Source: Shinisaurus crocodilurus (taxonomy: Eukaryota > Chordata > Lepidosauria > Squamata > Shinisauridae). From it: a DNA stretch of 64,000 bases. The notes below the pieces were generated by a model. It made no database searches. It saw only the letters and a list, made by a program, of their open reading frames with translations, and was not told where the DNA came from. The stretch spans positions 1 to 64,000 of the forward strand of contig JAHFWL010000962.1 of the NCBI GenBank assembly GCA_021292165.1, written 5' to 3'. Below, one piece after another: positions 35,948 through 48,200 of this stretch (its first letter is position 1; every line of letters begins with the position of its first letter). The translations under genes and the position numbers were made by a program.

Positions 35948-36125
35948 TTCTGTTTATATATTTGTATATATATGGTTTTTATAACGTATTTTTAAGGTTG
36001 GGGCATGCTGGGAATTGTAGGCCTTTTTTCTGTCTAAACATGCATGGGATTGTGCCTTTAATCTTTGTAATCCACCCAGAGAGCTTCGGCTATTGGGCGG
36101 TATAGAAATGCAATAAATGAAATGA
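35600..36125 (+). mobile_element. L2-like LINE 3' end with nested hairpin half
   Basis: 'gagggagagagccttctcgctggtggcc' marks the L2 C-terminus and 'ccacccagagagcttcgg...caataaatg' its 3' end. A CT run (35905-35946) and half a TTAA-type hairpin (35993-36063) lie between. Confidence 0.6.
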
Positions 36126-36339
36126 AACCGTGGCATCTGCTTGCCAGAGTCCCCATCATCAAATACATGATATGTTATACATTCTCCCCCCACCTTAAAA
36201 AAAAAAATAAAGATGATGAAGTGTCTGACTTCAAGGTTGCAGGCCGCTGCACACTTACCTGCCACTCACCAGGTCTTAGCAAATCTGAACAGGGTTGTGC
36301 TCTTGGTTGATTACCAGTGTAGACTCTGATTTGGAGGTC

Positions 36340-37145
36340 GCAATCAGTGATGGACCAGAGGAGAGTCAACGCAAACTGAAATCAAATCCAGACAAGACCA
36401 GGGTACTATTCGCTAGGAAGCCTTCCGGCCCAGGGATAGGATATCAGCTTGTTCTTGGTGGGGTTGTGATCCCCTGAGAATCCAGGTTTGTCGTCTGCGT
36501 GTTCTCCGGGAGATTATGAGATGCTCAAGCATCAGCCGTGGCCAGGAGCACTTTGGCTCAGCTTTGGCACCGGCTGCGTCCGTTCCTGGTATGGTCAGAC
36601 TTTGCTGCATGCATTCGGCTGGACTACGGTAGCACAGTCTTCATGGGGCTGCCCCTGAAAACCACTCAGGAGTCCCACCTAGTGCAGAATGCTGCTGCTA
36701 GAATTTTGAATGTGATCCCTTTATCGTATCTGCTGCGCTGGCTGTCAGTTCGTCTCCAAGTGCAATTCAAGCTGCTGGTTATCACCGTTTACAGCCCTAG
36801 ATAGCTCCTGGTGCATGCGCTGTTGCTTTCAGGGCATCACTGGCAGCAGTGTGCGAGAGGGGGCTTTCTCGGTGGTGGCTCCCCATATGTGGAACGCCCA
36901 GCCCCAAGAGGCTAGGTCTTCTTCCTCTTTCGTGATGTTCCGTCAGCAAGTCTCTTTAAATGAGTCTTTAAACAAGCATTTGACTCTGCTGTTGGTTAAT
37001 TTTGCTTATTGACAGTTAGGTGTGTATAGTATGTGTTTGCTGCTCTTTGTCCCTTGTTAATGTGTTTTAATGATAGGATTGATGTTATGTTGTTCTATTT
37101 GTGGGGAGGGGGGAAGTGGGCTAAACATGTCTTAAAATAGATAAA
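36340..37145 (+). mobile_element. L2-like LINE fragment, diverged
   Basis: KLKSNPDKTRVLF, then RLDYGSTVFMGLPLK, HLVQNAAARIL and FSVVAPHMWNAQP in order, with stops between. Confidence 0.75.
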
Positions 37146-37176
37146 TACGCCTTAATCTTTTTGAAAAAGTTAGATC

Positions 37177-37310
37177 CGTGTTCTCCAACCTTGGGTGCCC
37201 AGATGCTTTTGGCCTACAACTCCCAGCATGCCCCAGCCAGCATAGCTGGCTGGGGCATGCTGGGAGTTGTAGGCCAAAAGCATCTGGGCACCCAAGGTTG
37301 GAGAACACTG
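37177..37310. mobile_element. hAT foldback MITE (family B)
   Basis: CGTGTTCTCCAACCTTGGG to its complement. Flanks agttagat/agtttgat resemble an 8-bp duplication with one change. Confidence 0.85.
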
Positions 37311-37321
37311 AGTTTGATGGA

Positions 37322-37361
37322 TGTGCGTGTGTGCGTGCGTGCGTGCGTGTGTGTGTGTGTG
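37322..37361. repeat. (GT)n microsatellite
   Basis: GTGC/GT alternation. Confidence 0.9.
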
Positions 37362-37386
37362 AGCAGGCACCGTTTTCAAAGATGCA

Positions 37387-37476
37387 TCAGAAGAGCATAA
37401 GATCCCTGCTGGATCAGACCAAAAGGCCTCTCTAGTCCAGCATGCTGTTCACAAGGTGGCCGACCAGATGCCTGCA
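37387..37476 (-). mobile_element. CR1-like 3' fragment, left part of a split copy
   Basis: 'agaagagcataagatccctg...gtggccgaccagatgcctg'. It resumes at 40036 ('aagcaggacatgagtgcag'), so the LINE between them inserted into it. Confidence 0.75.
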
Positions 37477-40033
37477 TCATCATCATCAGGCGATCACTCG
37501 TGACCGAGTAAGACTGTCTTCCGGGATAAAAGGAGGAAATTCTAAAGAAGATTGTGTAGACTCTAGCGATGGGTCCGTAAGTGACTGTGGAGGCCAATTC
37601 TAGATCCACACAGCTTCCCACAGTGAGGACACAGGTTACCAGATAGAAGATGGTCCTGTAAAGGATTCATCTGACGTGCTTTTCGCTTAGCACGTTTCTC
37701 CCTTTCACCTTGCACTCGGGCTTCTTCAAAGTCCATGGAACCTTTGTGAAAGGCCAACCTCCATTTAGATCGTTCATGGGCCAGAGCTTCCCAGTTTTCG
37801 ATGTTTATATTGCATTTTTTTAGATTAGCCTTATGAACATCTTTAAACCTCTTATATTGACCACCGATATTCCGCTTCCCATCCTTGAGTTGGGAGTAAA
37901 GTAACTGCTTTGGGAGACGGCAGTCAGGCATTCGAACAACATGACCGGTCCACTGAAGTTGGCGTTGAAGGATCATTTTTTCAATGCTAGTAGTCTTTGC
38001 TTCTTCCAGTACACTGACATTTGTTCGCCTATCTTCCCAAGTAATTTGCAGGATTTTCCGGAGGCAACGTTGATGAAACCTTTCAAGGAGGTGGAAGTGA
38101 CGTTTATAGATAGTCCATGTTTCGCAGTCATACAATAAAGTTGGTAATACAATGGCTTCATAAACCAGTGTTTTGGTCTTTTTACAAATATCCCAATCCT
38201 CGAACACTCTATGTTTCATTCGAGAAAATGTGGCACTTGCGGAGCTCAGACGATGCTGGATTTCACTGTCGATGTTAGCTGTAACAGAAAGATAGCTGCC
38301 AAGATAGAGAAAATGATCGACATTTTCCAGTATTGTCCCGCCAAGCTGGATAGATGGCATCACCAAAGGATTGGCTTGCACTTGCTGATGAAGCACTTGG
38401 TTTTTTTGATGTTAAGTGAGAGACCAAGTTTTTCGTATGCTTCTGCAAAAGCATTTAGGATAGTTTGGAGATCATCCTCTGAATGTGCGGAGACCACATT
38501 ATCATCAGCATACTGAAGTTCCACAACGGAGGTTGTAATTACCTTACTTTTTGCTTTCAGCCTGCTGAGATTAAAAAGCTTTCCATCTGTTCGATATATA
38601 ATTCCCACACCGGTGGGAAGTTTCCCCTTGACAAGATGTAAAACCATGGCGATGAAAATGGCAAATAATGTTGGGGCGATAACACATCCCTGTTTAACAC
38701 CTGATCCCACTTTAAATGGAGCACCATGAGAGCCGTTGTTGTCCAAAACCGTTGCCGTCATGTTGTCATGGAGAAGTCGCAAGATATTCACAAATGTATT
38801 GGGGCATCCAATTTTCATAAGGATAGTCCAGAGAGCTGTACGGTCTACAGTATCAAAGGCCTTAGCCAAATCGATAAATGCCATATAAAGGGGTTGATTT
38901 TGCTCCCGGCATTTTTCTTGGAGCTGACGTGCAGTAAAAATCATGTCTACTATCCCTCTAGAGGGGCGGAAACCATATTGAGTTTCAGGGAGGATCTCTT
39001 CTGAAATAGATAGAAGACGGTTTGCGAGAATCCTAGCAAATATTTTACCTGCGGTTGCTAAGAGAGAAATGCCCCGATAGTTTCCACAGTCTGTTCTATC
39101 ACCCTTCTTAAAGAGGGTGATAATTATGGCATCCCTGAAGTCTTCTGGGATCTCTTCTGTTATCCAGATTTTTTCGATGAGTTTATGAAGATGTTGTACA
39201 AGTTCGGGGGCCCCTTCTTTAAAGATTTCAGCAGGAATCCCATCTGGTCCACTAGCTTTGTTGTTCTTCATTTGATTAATGGCTTTTTTTACTTCATCCA
39301 AAGTGGGGAGTATTGCAAGTTCCTCTTTAATTTGTTTTTGCGGGATTTGCGAAAAAATCTCATTATCCACCTTAGATTTACGATTTAAAAGGTCATAATA
39401 ATGCTCTTTCCAACGCAGTGCAATAGACTCCTTGTCTTTTAAGAGTTTGGTGCCATCTTTTGATTGTAAAGGGTTTGTACCATAGGTTTTTGGTCCATAA
39501 ATGGCCCTTGTGGCCTTAAAAAAGCCCCGTGCATCATGAGATTCTGCAAGTTGTTGAATTTCTTCAGCTTTCTTTTTCCACCAAGCGTTCTTAAGTTCTC
39601 TTGTTCTTCTTTGGACCTCAGCCTTTGCGCTAGCGTAGGTTTTCTTCTTGGCAGCGCAGTTAATATCATTTTGCCATATTTGGAAGGCTTTCCTTTTTTG
39701 GTCAATTATATATTTAATCTCATTGTCATTTTCATCAAACCAATCCTGATGTTTCTTAGTTTCATATCCAATAGGTTGTTCACAAGCTGCAGTAATGGAG
39801 GTTTTCAGCTTAGACCAATGGTCCTCAATGTTGTCAGGAGGTTCCGTAGGTAGATGTTCCTTAAGAAGTGATTGAAGACGAGTTTGCTTAATAGGATCTT
39901 GAAGGACTTGGATGTTCATTTTACGCCTTGGTTTCCTTCCTTGAAGCCTACGTTGGGGAGCAATGTTGATAACCATTGTGGACCGGATTAGTCAGTGGTC
40001 TGTCTAGCAGTCGTCGGCACTCACCATGGCCCT
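37477..40033 (-). mobile_element. Non-LTR retrotransposon with reverse transcriptase and C2H2-like end
   Basis: A 538-codon open frame (39976-38360) encodes a reverse transcriptase: NNKASGPDGIPAEIFKEG, FKKGDRTDCGNYRGISLL, YGFRPSRGIVDMIF, GVKQGCVIAPTLFA and catalytic YADD. A second frame (38396-37563) continues with LGGTILENVDHFLYLGSYLS and LYDCETWTIYKRH, ending in CPHCGKLCGSRIGLHSHL, a C2H2-like finger. The two frames are one ORF split at a run of seven T (38401-38407). At 39977-40033 the end of the upstream endonuclease is visible but holds two stops. The 3' end is a TGATGA run. It looks like an RTE- or jockey-related clade; I cannot name the family. Confidence 0.88.
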
Positions 40034-40169
40034 AGTAAGCAGGACATGAGTGCAGTCGTACCGTGTGGCTCATATTCCATACGGAGAGACACTGCTTCCA
40101 ATACTAGAGGCAATATCTAGCTACCATGACTATCCTCTTTTGTGTGAGAGCATGATGCTTGCATTCTGC

Positions 40170-40170
<1 letters not shown>

Positions 40171-40205
<35 letters not shown>
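40171..40205. repeat. (GT)n microsatellite
   Basis: About 17 GT units. Confidence 0.95.
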
Positions 40206-40207
<2 letters not shown>

Positions 40208-40280
40208 GAGCACTTGGTGTCCAGAATAATTAAAATAATCAGGGCACCTTTTCAGTTGATGAAAAGTTTATTATTATTAC

Positions 40281-41083
40281 TGTGAAGGATCAGCACCTGG
40301 ATCCTTTGCGTGAGTTCGGCGCTTAACGGGTTAACCAGTGCAGCGTTACAGCCCGTACAAGCGAAAGAAACCACCTAAGAGGTTTCTTACAAACAAAAGG
40401 AAACTCAGCCTTTGAACTGCCAAATAAGGCCTTTATTTATTTACACAGGATATGGAGTGGAACTAACAGCTTTCTAGGAAATACTACAACGTCAATAAGA
40501 CCTGACGTGACCTTTAAGTTTATCAATGACAGGCTCCCAGGCTAGCGCATTTGGATTAGTCAGTTACCTTAGATCAGAGACGCCACGCTAGTCAGTTTCA
40601 GCCTAACTCCGGGTCTGTCCGATCCGGGGAAGGAAACAGCTTACTCCAGCCGCTGCTGGAGGGTGGTTCGTACTCAAAAGTACCCTGGGTTCCCAACAAC
40701 CAACAAAAGGAGGGGAGAGGGGTTTTCTACCTCTGTGTTTCCCGCTCTCCCGCCCCTTAGGTCAGGTGGGGCTATTGCCTGCCCCTTCGTGTCAAGTGGG
40801 CTTATTCCTGCCCGGGAAGAAGGTGACGTATTGGATACTTTACAGCTCTTTGAGACTGCCCTGTTAGGTTGATGGTCTTGATGGTCCTTTCCTGGGTTTT
40901 GTGGATTACAAGCGAGATCCTCCATTGCTGGAATGCCGGTCTGTCTGGCTGCTTCCCTGTAACCCAGTCTCCCCTTCTCGCCCCCCTCCCCTGGAGGACG
41001 GAGACTGGTGTGTGCGTGTACATGTATACTCGTGTCAGGCTTTCTCCACAATTACTAAATCAATGAATTCTATACTAACAGCC
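40281..41083 (-). mobile_element. Possible solo LTR
   Basis: About 800 bp without other repeats, bounded by TGTGAAGGATC and ATACTAACA. On the minus strand this reads TGTTAG...TTCACA, with an AATAAA motif near 40440. No target duplication could be matched and no internal genes are present, so this is tentative. Confidence 0.3.
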
Positions 41084-41179
41084 AACTCAGTTATCAGAGT
41101 GTCTGGATCTTTACGCAGACTGGGGGGGACGGGACTTAAGGTTTGCAGAAGTACAAAAGAATCTTTAGGGGAAAGAATC

Positions 41180-41316
41180 CTGATGGGGAGACCCAGGGGT
41201 GGTGCTAGGTACCAACAAGATCCGGGGCGCAGGCCCACAGGGCAAAAAATAATAATAAAAAAGCACAGATGTTCCTATGCTGATTTACATATGCTCTAAA
41301 GTCTGTGTGTGTGCAT

Positions 41317-41351
<35 letters not shown>

Positions 41352-41690
41352 GGACCCCTGTCTCCCAAGGACACCCCTATTTGTAAAAAGGGATGTCTGG
41401 ACAGGGGAGAGGAGGGCATTTGATTTCAGGAAAAAACCTCAGGCGGAAAGATTCAAGGGGGGGCAGCAGGAGGTGAAGCACATGTGAGCAAAAAGCCAGC
41501 TCATCCAGGGGGATCAGATGCAACAGAGATCATTAGGGCCCCGGTAGCTTGATTTCAAGCAAGTGACCCTGGGCAGCAGGGTGGTGGGGCAGGTGGCCTC
41601 CCAGAGATTCGGGGCTCCAGCCCTAGACTGGGCCGCCCCCTGGCACCGCCTCTGGGGAGACCTCGAAACAGCTCAATGAGGACTGCACAG
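41180..41690 (+). repeat. Unnamed interspersed repeat, copy 1
   Basis: Blocks 'gatccggggcgcaggccca', 'aaggacccctgtctccc', 'gacaggggagaggagggcat' and 'gagctggctttt' (reversed) recur in opposite orientation at 47270-47872, and in part at 50840-50970. Contains a GT microsatellite at 41303-41348. Confidence 0.65.
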
Positions 41691-42400
41691 GGCCACCCCA
41701 CAAGGCAACCTTTTGTTGTAGGTTCCACTTGTCTAACTGATTAGACACCGCTCTCTCTTTTGTTCTTTCTGTCTACACACACACACACACACACACATGG
41801 GATAAACAGGGTGTTGGGGGTGGGGGAAATGATTTTTTTTTTAAAAAGTGGGGTCCAGAGGCTGTGTGTCTCCTGCTCCAGTTGTAAAAAATAAAAAATA
41901 AAAGTCTAAGAAAGCTAGGAAGGTGGTGTTATCGCCAGGAAGGAGGATAACAGCATCTCACGCATCTGAGTGGACTTTCTTCGGTGGAAGCTTCTGCCAC
42001 CAACATGATAAACGCGCTAGTCCTTAAGATTCCACAAGAATCCTTAAAAAGAAGGGGGGGAAGTGTGTCCCCCCCCCCAAGGATTCTGGGAACGGGGAGA
42101 CTCTAGGACCCAGGACTTGGGAGGCAGGAGAGAGGGAGGGCACAGGGGCTGGGGAAGGAATAGACGTGTGTGCCGGGTGGCGGGGGGGGGGGAGCAGATC
42201 TGGGCTGCGAGCCAAATCCAGCTGCCTGCCCTCGCCCCCTCCCCTCTCAGCCTTTCTCTGAAAATCTAAAGGTCTTGGTGGGAAAGGGGGGGGGGAGAAG
42301 GAAAAGCAGGAATGTGAAACAGAGACGAAGGAGGAGAAACAGATTGCTGGGAGGAGAGGAAAGAGGGGAAAGAAAGACCCGAGAGAAAAGCGGAGAGAGG
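41690..42400. other. Spacer upstream of the EFS CpG island
   Basis: CA run at 41776-41799 and purine-rich DNA. No gene seen. Confidence 0.5.
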
Positions 42401-43100
42401 GAGCACTTCGCGAGCCGTGGTAGGCAAGAAGGAAGGAAGGAAAGAAGGAAGAAGGAAGGAAGGATGAAGAAAAGCTGAAAGGGACATCCGGCACGCCGGC
42501 CGCCGGAGCAGGAGGGAAGCAGGACTTTTGCAGAGGGAAGAAAAGAGGACAAAATGGGAGAGGAAGGGCGCCGGCGGAGGCAGCGCGGGAGCGCATCTCC
42601 TCCTCATCCAACAGATGGGAGAGAGAAGTAATCTCTGCGCCCCAACCGGGAAAGGCGGGCGGGCGGGCGGGCGGCGGAGAGAGAAAAGCCGACCGCGAAG
42701 AGCGAAAGGAGAGGGACGCGGCCGGCGGCCTCGCGCTCTGCGGCGGGGAAGGACGGGCCGATGAGGGGGGAGCATCGCTGATAGTCGCCCCCCCTTCCTT
42801 CCTACTTTCCTTTCCCAACTCTCTCTCTCTCTCCCTCCCTCTTTCTCGCTCCCGCTCTTCTCCGCCGTGCTCGCGATCGCCTTCCCCTGGTTCATTTTCG
42901 GCCTCTGACTTCCAAAATTGCCCCCTTTCTCTCTCTCCCCCCCCCCGCTCCCTTCCACCTGCTCCTTCTTCTCTCTCATCCCTCTTTTGTCTTTCTCCTT
43001 CTCCCCCACCCACTTTCCTTTCGCTCTCCTACTTTCTGCCTCGCGTGCCTGCGGCCAGAGCATCCCCCCCCCACTTGTAAATTTCCTTTCCAGACCGGCC
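42400..43100 (+). promoter_or_regulatory. EFS: CpG island / probable EFS promoter
   Basis: CpG-rich DNA at about 42480-42760 with a GGCGGGC array (42655-42676), set in long GGAA/GGGA purine runs on the left and CTCT pyrimidine runs on the right. It is the only CpG island between IL25 and the first EFS coding exon, on the correct side. No TATA box seen. Confidence 0.55.
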
Positions 43101-45248
43101 TTTCCACACCCAGATTCTATCCAGCAATTTGGTTCCTAACTTGGACGAACCGTCTCTCCCCCCCCCCCCCGGGCCTGATTAATTGCTACTTTGTGGGGAA
43201 GGAGCGCATCAAACCCTTCCATTAACGGCTTGACTGGGAGCCAGGGTCCCAGGGAAATGAAAAAGCTTTAAACTCTTAATTTGTGGGTGTGCGCTGCCTC
43301 TGCTTTTCATTTAAAAAGAGTCCCCGAAAAGCCTGGAGCAAATGAAACCTCTCTGCCTCAGCAGAAAATATATACATCTGTGAAAGAGCCATTTTTTTCT
43401 TTTTTGGTTAAAAGAAAAAAAAAGGAGAGAGATGGATCTGTGACATTCTGGGTGAACTGCTATTCCTCCAAAATTCAGAACATCTGGAAATCTAACCATC
43501 AACCCTTTATTTAAACCCGCAGAAGAGGGAAGCAAAGCTGACTTTCTGAAAGAGAAACTTGTTCCTTTTAAAGTTCATATGGAAAACTGAGATCTGTGTA
43601 TCCAGCTGACATAGACTGATTTGGACTAACTGGTTGTCATCTGGACTGTATCTTTCTGGATTTGGAAGTTTGGCCTTCCTCTGGCAGTTTTGCCACACAG
43701 GGACAATCCACTTATCAGGCAGCACGTGTTCCTCTGGTGTCCCTCTGGTTGGAGTCTCGTGATTTGTGTGGAGGTCAACAACACTTCAAGATATGCTCTG
43801 GGTTGAATACTGGAGCTCACAACTACGCCTTCTGGATTTTTTTTTTGCGGCCCTCGAACGAATTTATTTCTCAGTACTTAACACTGTGTGCTTGTTCTGG
43901 ATTTGAAAGGGTGTGGAAACAACCTCATATGGAATGTCTCCCAAGTTTGCAAAGGATTTTAAAAAATATATTTCTGGAGAGCGGCATGTGTCCCATGCTT
44001 TGAAAATTTGCAAAATTAGGGGTTTTCTCCCCACCCCTCACACACACACACAACCTGGAATGTTATATTTTCTCAGTAGTTTGCCTTGAGGGGGGTACAA
44101 ACTTATTGTATTGAGGAATTGAGTTTATGATGTGCGTCATAATTTCTGAAGTTTGATATTTATAACTCTGTCGACATTGGCGTTTTCGAATCACAGATTT
44201 GTTGGAGATCTGAAACTCTCTGCAAAGGAGCCTGGCTTTTGGATTTTGTGGGAAACTGGATCAGACTCTCAACTCTTAATGAAACAAATATTCTGGGGTG
44301 TGGAGAAAGTTTGCGGAACTTCTGGATATTTCTGGTAAATATTGTCTGTATTCTCAGGAAAAAACCCTGCCCTGCTGGATTTTTCTTTTAATCTGTTCTG
44401 GATTTTTCTCTCTTTTAGTCTGGATTTGAGGAGGAAAGTTTGTTAGCTTCTGTGGATTTATAAACAGGGACTTTCCACTGCCATGCCTTGTAGATCCAAG
44501 AGGAAAGTTCAGGCTTTCTGGATTTCATGACGTTGCAGAATCTGCGGCTGTTTTGTGTGTGCCAGTTGTTTTTTTTTAAAGAAGCTTTGGAGAGAAGTTT
44601 TGTAAATGTCTCTCCTTTGGCTTGCAATTCCACCCTGTGGTTGCAACATAAGCCCCTGTTCCAACTTGTTGCGCTTTCTCCCTGCCTGTCTCAATCCATG
44701 CAGCCTACAAGTGGTCAGGCATACCCACATGGCTTTTCTGGGAAATTTTTGCTGACCAAGAGGTTTGGGAAGACTTACAAAAACTTCTGGGCAGAAGGGA
44801 AAAGAGAACTGCAAATTGAAACTGGCTGGACTTCTAAGAAACCGCACTCGTTCCTATCAAAGTATAGGAATGGTTTGATTTTGTTGGGAATTATTTTTTC
44901 CCCCCACCTTCGCATTGGAATGTTGTGTTGCACCAGTTTCGCCAACGTTTTCCGAGGAACTTTCTTTTCGAATCTGCCGTAGCTCCTTCCATCCCAGAAG
45001 AACTGGAATTAAAAAACAAAAAAGATAATAAAAACTGGTTATTACATTTCTCAGGAATCTTTTTCTTCCCTTGTGCAGCAACCAACAACACAAAGGATAA
45101 CAATGCACCTAAAGACGGAGCTATTTTTTTCGGGAGCGTTAACATATTAGAGGAATAGAGAAGCTGTAATTTTGGTTCGCTGTTTCCTTGCTTTGCAATT
45201 GCCCCTTTTCACTTCTTCCCCTCGGCGTGGACACCCTGTCTCTTCAAC
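43100..45248 (+). other. Repeat-free stretch before the EFS start, possible 5' UTR
   Basis: More than 2 kb without recognisable transposons, unlike the rest of the intergenic DNA. Contains a cluster of TCTGGATTT motifs (43655-44525). Short frames only. It could be a long first exon or conserved regulatory DNA. Confidence 0.4.
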
Positions 45249-45254
45249 ATGTCT
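45249..45254 (+). CDS. EFS: EFS coding exon 1 (two codons)
   Basis: ATG TCT followed by a consensus donor gtaagt. It joins in phase to AQLCRALYDN, giving MSAQLCRALYDN, like the short leader of mammalian EFS. Other upstream exons could substitute. Confidence 0.6.
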
Positions 45255-48200
45255 GTAAGTATGCACAACTAGGAGAAAGAAAGAAAGAAAGAAAGAGCTA
45301 CCATAGTTAGCCCTGGCCAAAGTCCAGCCGTGAGTCGGAAATCAAGAGCTCTTTTGACCTTGGACAAAAGATTTACGTTTCAGGGTTACTGGGCCGCACC
45401 ATTTTCCGGATGTGAATAAGGTGCTAGGTGCTTTTAAGGGCAGGCCGGCAAAGGGGGGTGGGGGCGCGGCGGGTTGCGTACGAGAGAAAAGGTATGCATA
45501 ATCAGTGAACATAGGAAAAGAGTAGGGAGATGTAAAATTCTCCTGGACACCATTGTTCAGCAAAATGCTTTAAATTAACTTTGGAATCTACACAAACATT
45601 TAGCCTAGCCTCCTCCAGCCTGGTGCCTGCCAAATGTGTTGGACTACAGCTCCCATGATCCCCAGCCAGCATGGCCAATGGCCAAGGAATTTGGAAGGCA
45701 CCAAGTTAGAGAAGGAGCGGGGCGGCCTCTCCCAAATTCCCAAATTCAAGCAAACAATAAAGATTTTGCTTTAGGTGCAGTTTCGCGGTGATGCTCATCT
45801 GATCGGGTCCGAGAAGAATGTTGGTTGGGCTTGAGTTGAACCAGTCCTCAGCCCCGGGACCTCTTTGAATGTTGCAGCTCAGGACAGTCAGTGTTTCCCG
45901 AGTGTGTTTAACATGTCTTCATTCTTTGCTTCACCGCTGAAGAGCCATAATAATTAAATACATCAGGGGGCAACGGATGGTGTGTCCCAGTCAAAGGACC
46001 TGCCGCCCTAGCAATCTTGAGTGCCGGAACCACTCAACTGTCTGAAATTAGGCACCGTTCGTAAAAGGACAACAGTTGCTAGATCCAACAATACAGATTG
46101 TCCCGCTGACCGTAACTGCAGCGGAGACACACATGTCTGCTTCGTGAACGTTGCTCTTGTTTTCTGGGATCCATGCGCCAAACTCCCTGACGTGAGATCA
46201 TCCCTGGCAAAGAATTATTTGTCAACTCCCAAGGCGGTTATTTCCCTGCCCCCCCCACCTTTGATTGCCAAGTATTATTTATTAATCCTCAGTGTTTATC
46301 CTCCAATACTGGAATACCAAGAGCATATCTTATTAGAGGTTCCGATTTGTATTATATTTTAATCTGATTATTTTTATTGTTATGGACTACCCTGGGAGCT
46401 GACGGGCTTGGCTGGAAAGCAGGCTAGCGATAGGAAATGCAATAATAATGGGAGTGACTGGGTTCAGAAAACAGGATAACCCACACTCAAGGGTTGAGTA
46501 TGGGTTGAGTGTGGGTTGTCGTCGAACCTTGGGTTGTCGTCGAAACGTGGGTCATCGTGTTGTCTGAATCCAGCCGAGATACCAAACGGTCCATGGAGAA
46601 CAACCCCACAGTTCACAACCCAACAACAAACCATGGGTTCTCTCCATGGGCTGTGTGCGTGGTTAACATGGCTTGTTAATGCAGCTGGGTTCGGACAACA
46701 CAATAACCCACATTTCCGCAACAACCCACAGCGGTGTTGCTGGTATCCAGGTCCTCCCGCATCCGGGGTTAACCTGAGCGTGTGATCACCTTCGTTCAGG
46801 ACAACTCTTGTCTGGGAACACCTGGATCGAGGACAGCTGGTGCCCTCGAGATCGTTTGGGTTTCAGCTCCCCCATCAGCCCCAGCCAGCGTGACCAATGG
46901 TCAGGATTCCTGGGAGTTGTGGCTTATGCTGGCTCATCTTGTCTGAGTGTGGAAAGCTAAGCAGGGTCAAGCCTGGCTATTACTTGGATGGGAGACCCCT
47001 CCTCTAGTTTCCTGCATTGAGCAGGGGGTTGGACTCGATAGCCTTGTAGGCTCCTTCCAACTCTATGATCTATGAAATCTATGAAAACATCTGGAGGGCA
47101 CCAGAGTTGGAGAAGGCTGATCTAGGAACTATCCTATTGGCGCCTGTTGTGGGGTGTGGGTTTCAGTGTCTGGAGACCGCAGGGTCTGCATCCATTTGGG
47201 GGCAGGGTCCTGCCTTTGGGTGGGCCGATTTCAAGCTTCACATCTGCCTGTAGCCAGGAATGCCATGCGGCAGGGGCGCAGGGAGCCCTAATCACACCCT
47301 CCGGGGTTCCACAGATCAGAGGCGGTGTGAGGGGGTGGCCCACTGTGGCTGCAGCCCTGCATCTTTCATTTCGAGCCCCGAATCTCTGGGAGGGCCCCCT
47401 GCCCCACCAGCCTGCTGTCCAGGTGCACTTGCTGAGATCAAGCTGCGGGGGTGTGTGTGTGAGGATCTCTGTTGCATCGGATCCCCCAGATGAGCTGGCT
47501 TTTGGGCCACACGGGCTTCCCTTCCTGCTGCCCCCCACCTTGAATCTTTCTGCCCGAGGTTTTTTTTCCTGAAATGAAATGCCCTCCTCTCTCCCCTGTC
47601 CATAAACCCCCTTTTCACGAGTAGGGGTGCCCTTAGGAGACAGGGTCCTTTACAGACTTTAGAGCAGTGTTCTCCAACCTTGGGTCCCCAGATGTTTTTG
47701 GCCTACAACTCCCAGCATGCCCCGGCTGGGGCATGCTGGGAGTTGTAGGCCAAAAACATCTGGGGACCCAAGGTCGGAGAACACTGCTTTAGAGCATGTG
47801 TAAGTTGGCATATGCAACTGTGTGCATTTTGTTTGTTGTCCTATGGGCCTGAGCCCTGGATATCGTCGGTACCTAGCGCGGCCCCTGCCACAGGTGACCA
47901 CGCCCCTTTCCCCTGGCCACACCCCCTTCCCCCAGGCACCCGTCTTTTGGTGGTTCCCTGGCTTTTGTGCAGTCTCTCCCCACCCCCCCACCCCCATTCT
48001 AAAAGGTTGACGGGCCTCTTCTCCAAAGGCTCAGTTCCTGGCAGGAAGAGCATGATGCTAAAATGATGCTGGTGGCTTTGGCCCCGGCCCCCTTTGTGAG
48101 AGCTGGACTGACCCGGGTTCAAAAGCTTCCCTAGCCAGTTACCCTCAGTCCCAGTCACGCAGGCGGAAGGAGGAGAGTGGCTTACGCTGGCTCAGCTTGT

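Noticed and set aside
42024..43013. 329-codon frame on the minus strand opposite the EFS CpG island
   Set aside because: Low-complexity Ser/Pro/Phe or Arg/Glu text produced by purine/pyrimidine runs. No domain and no sensible splice structure.
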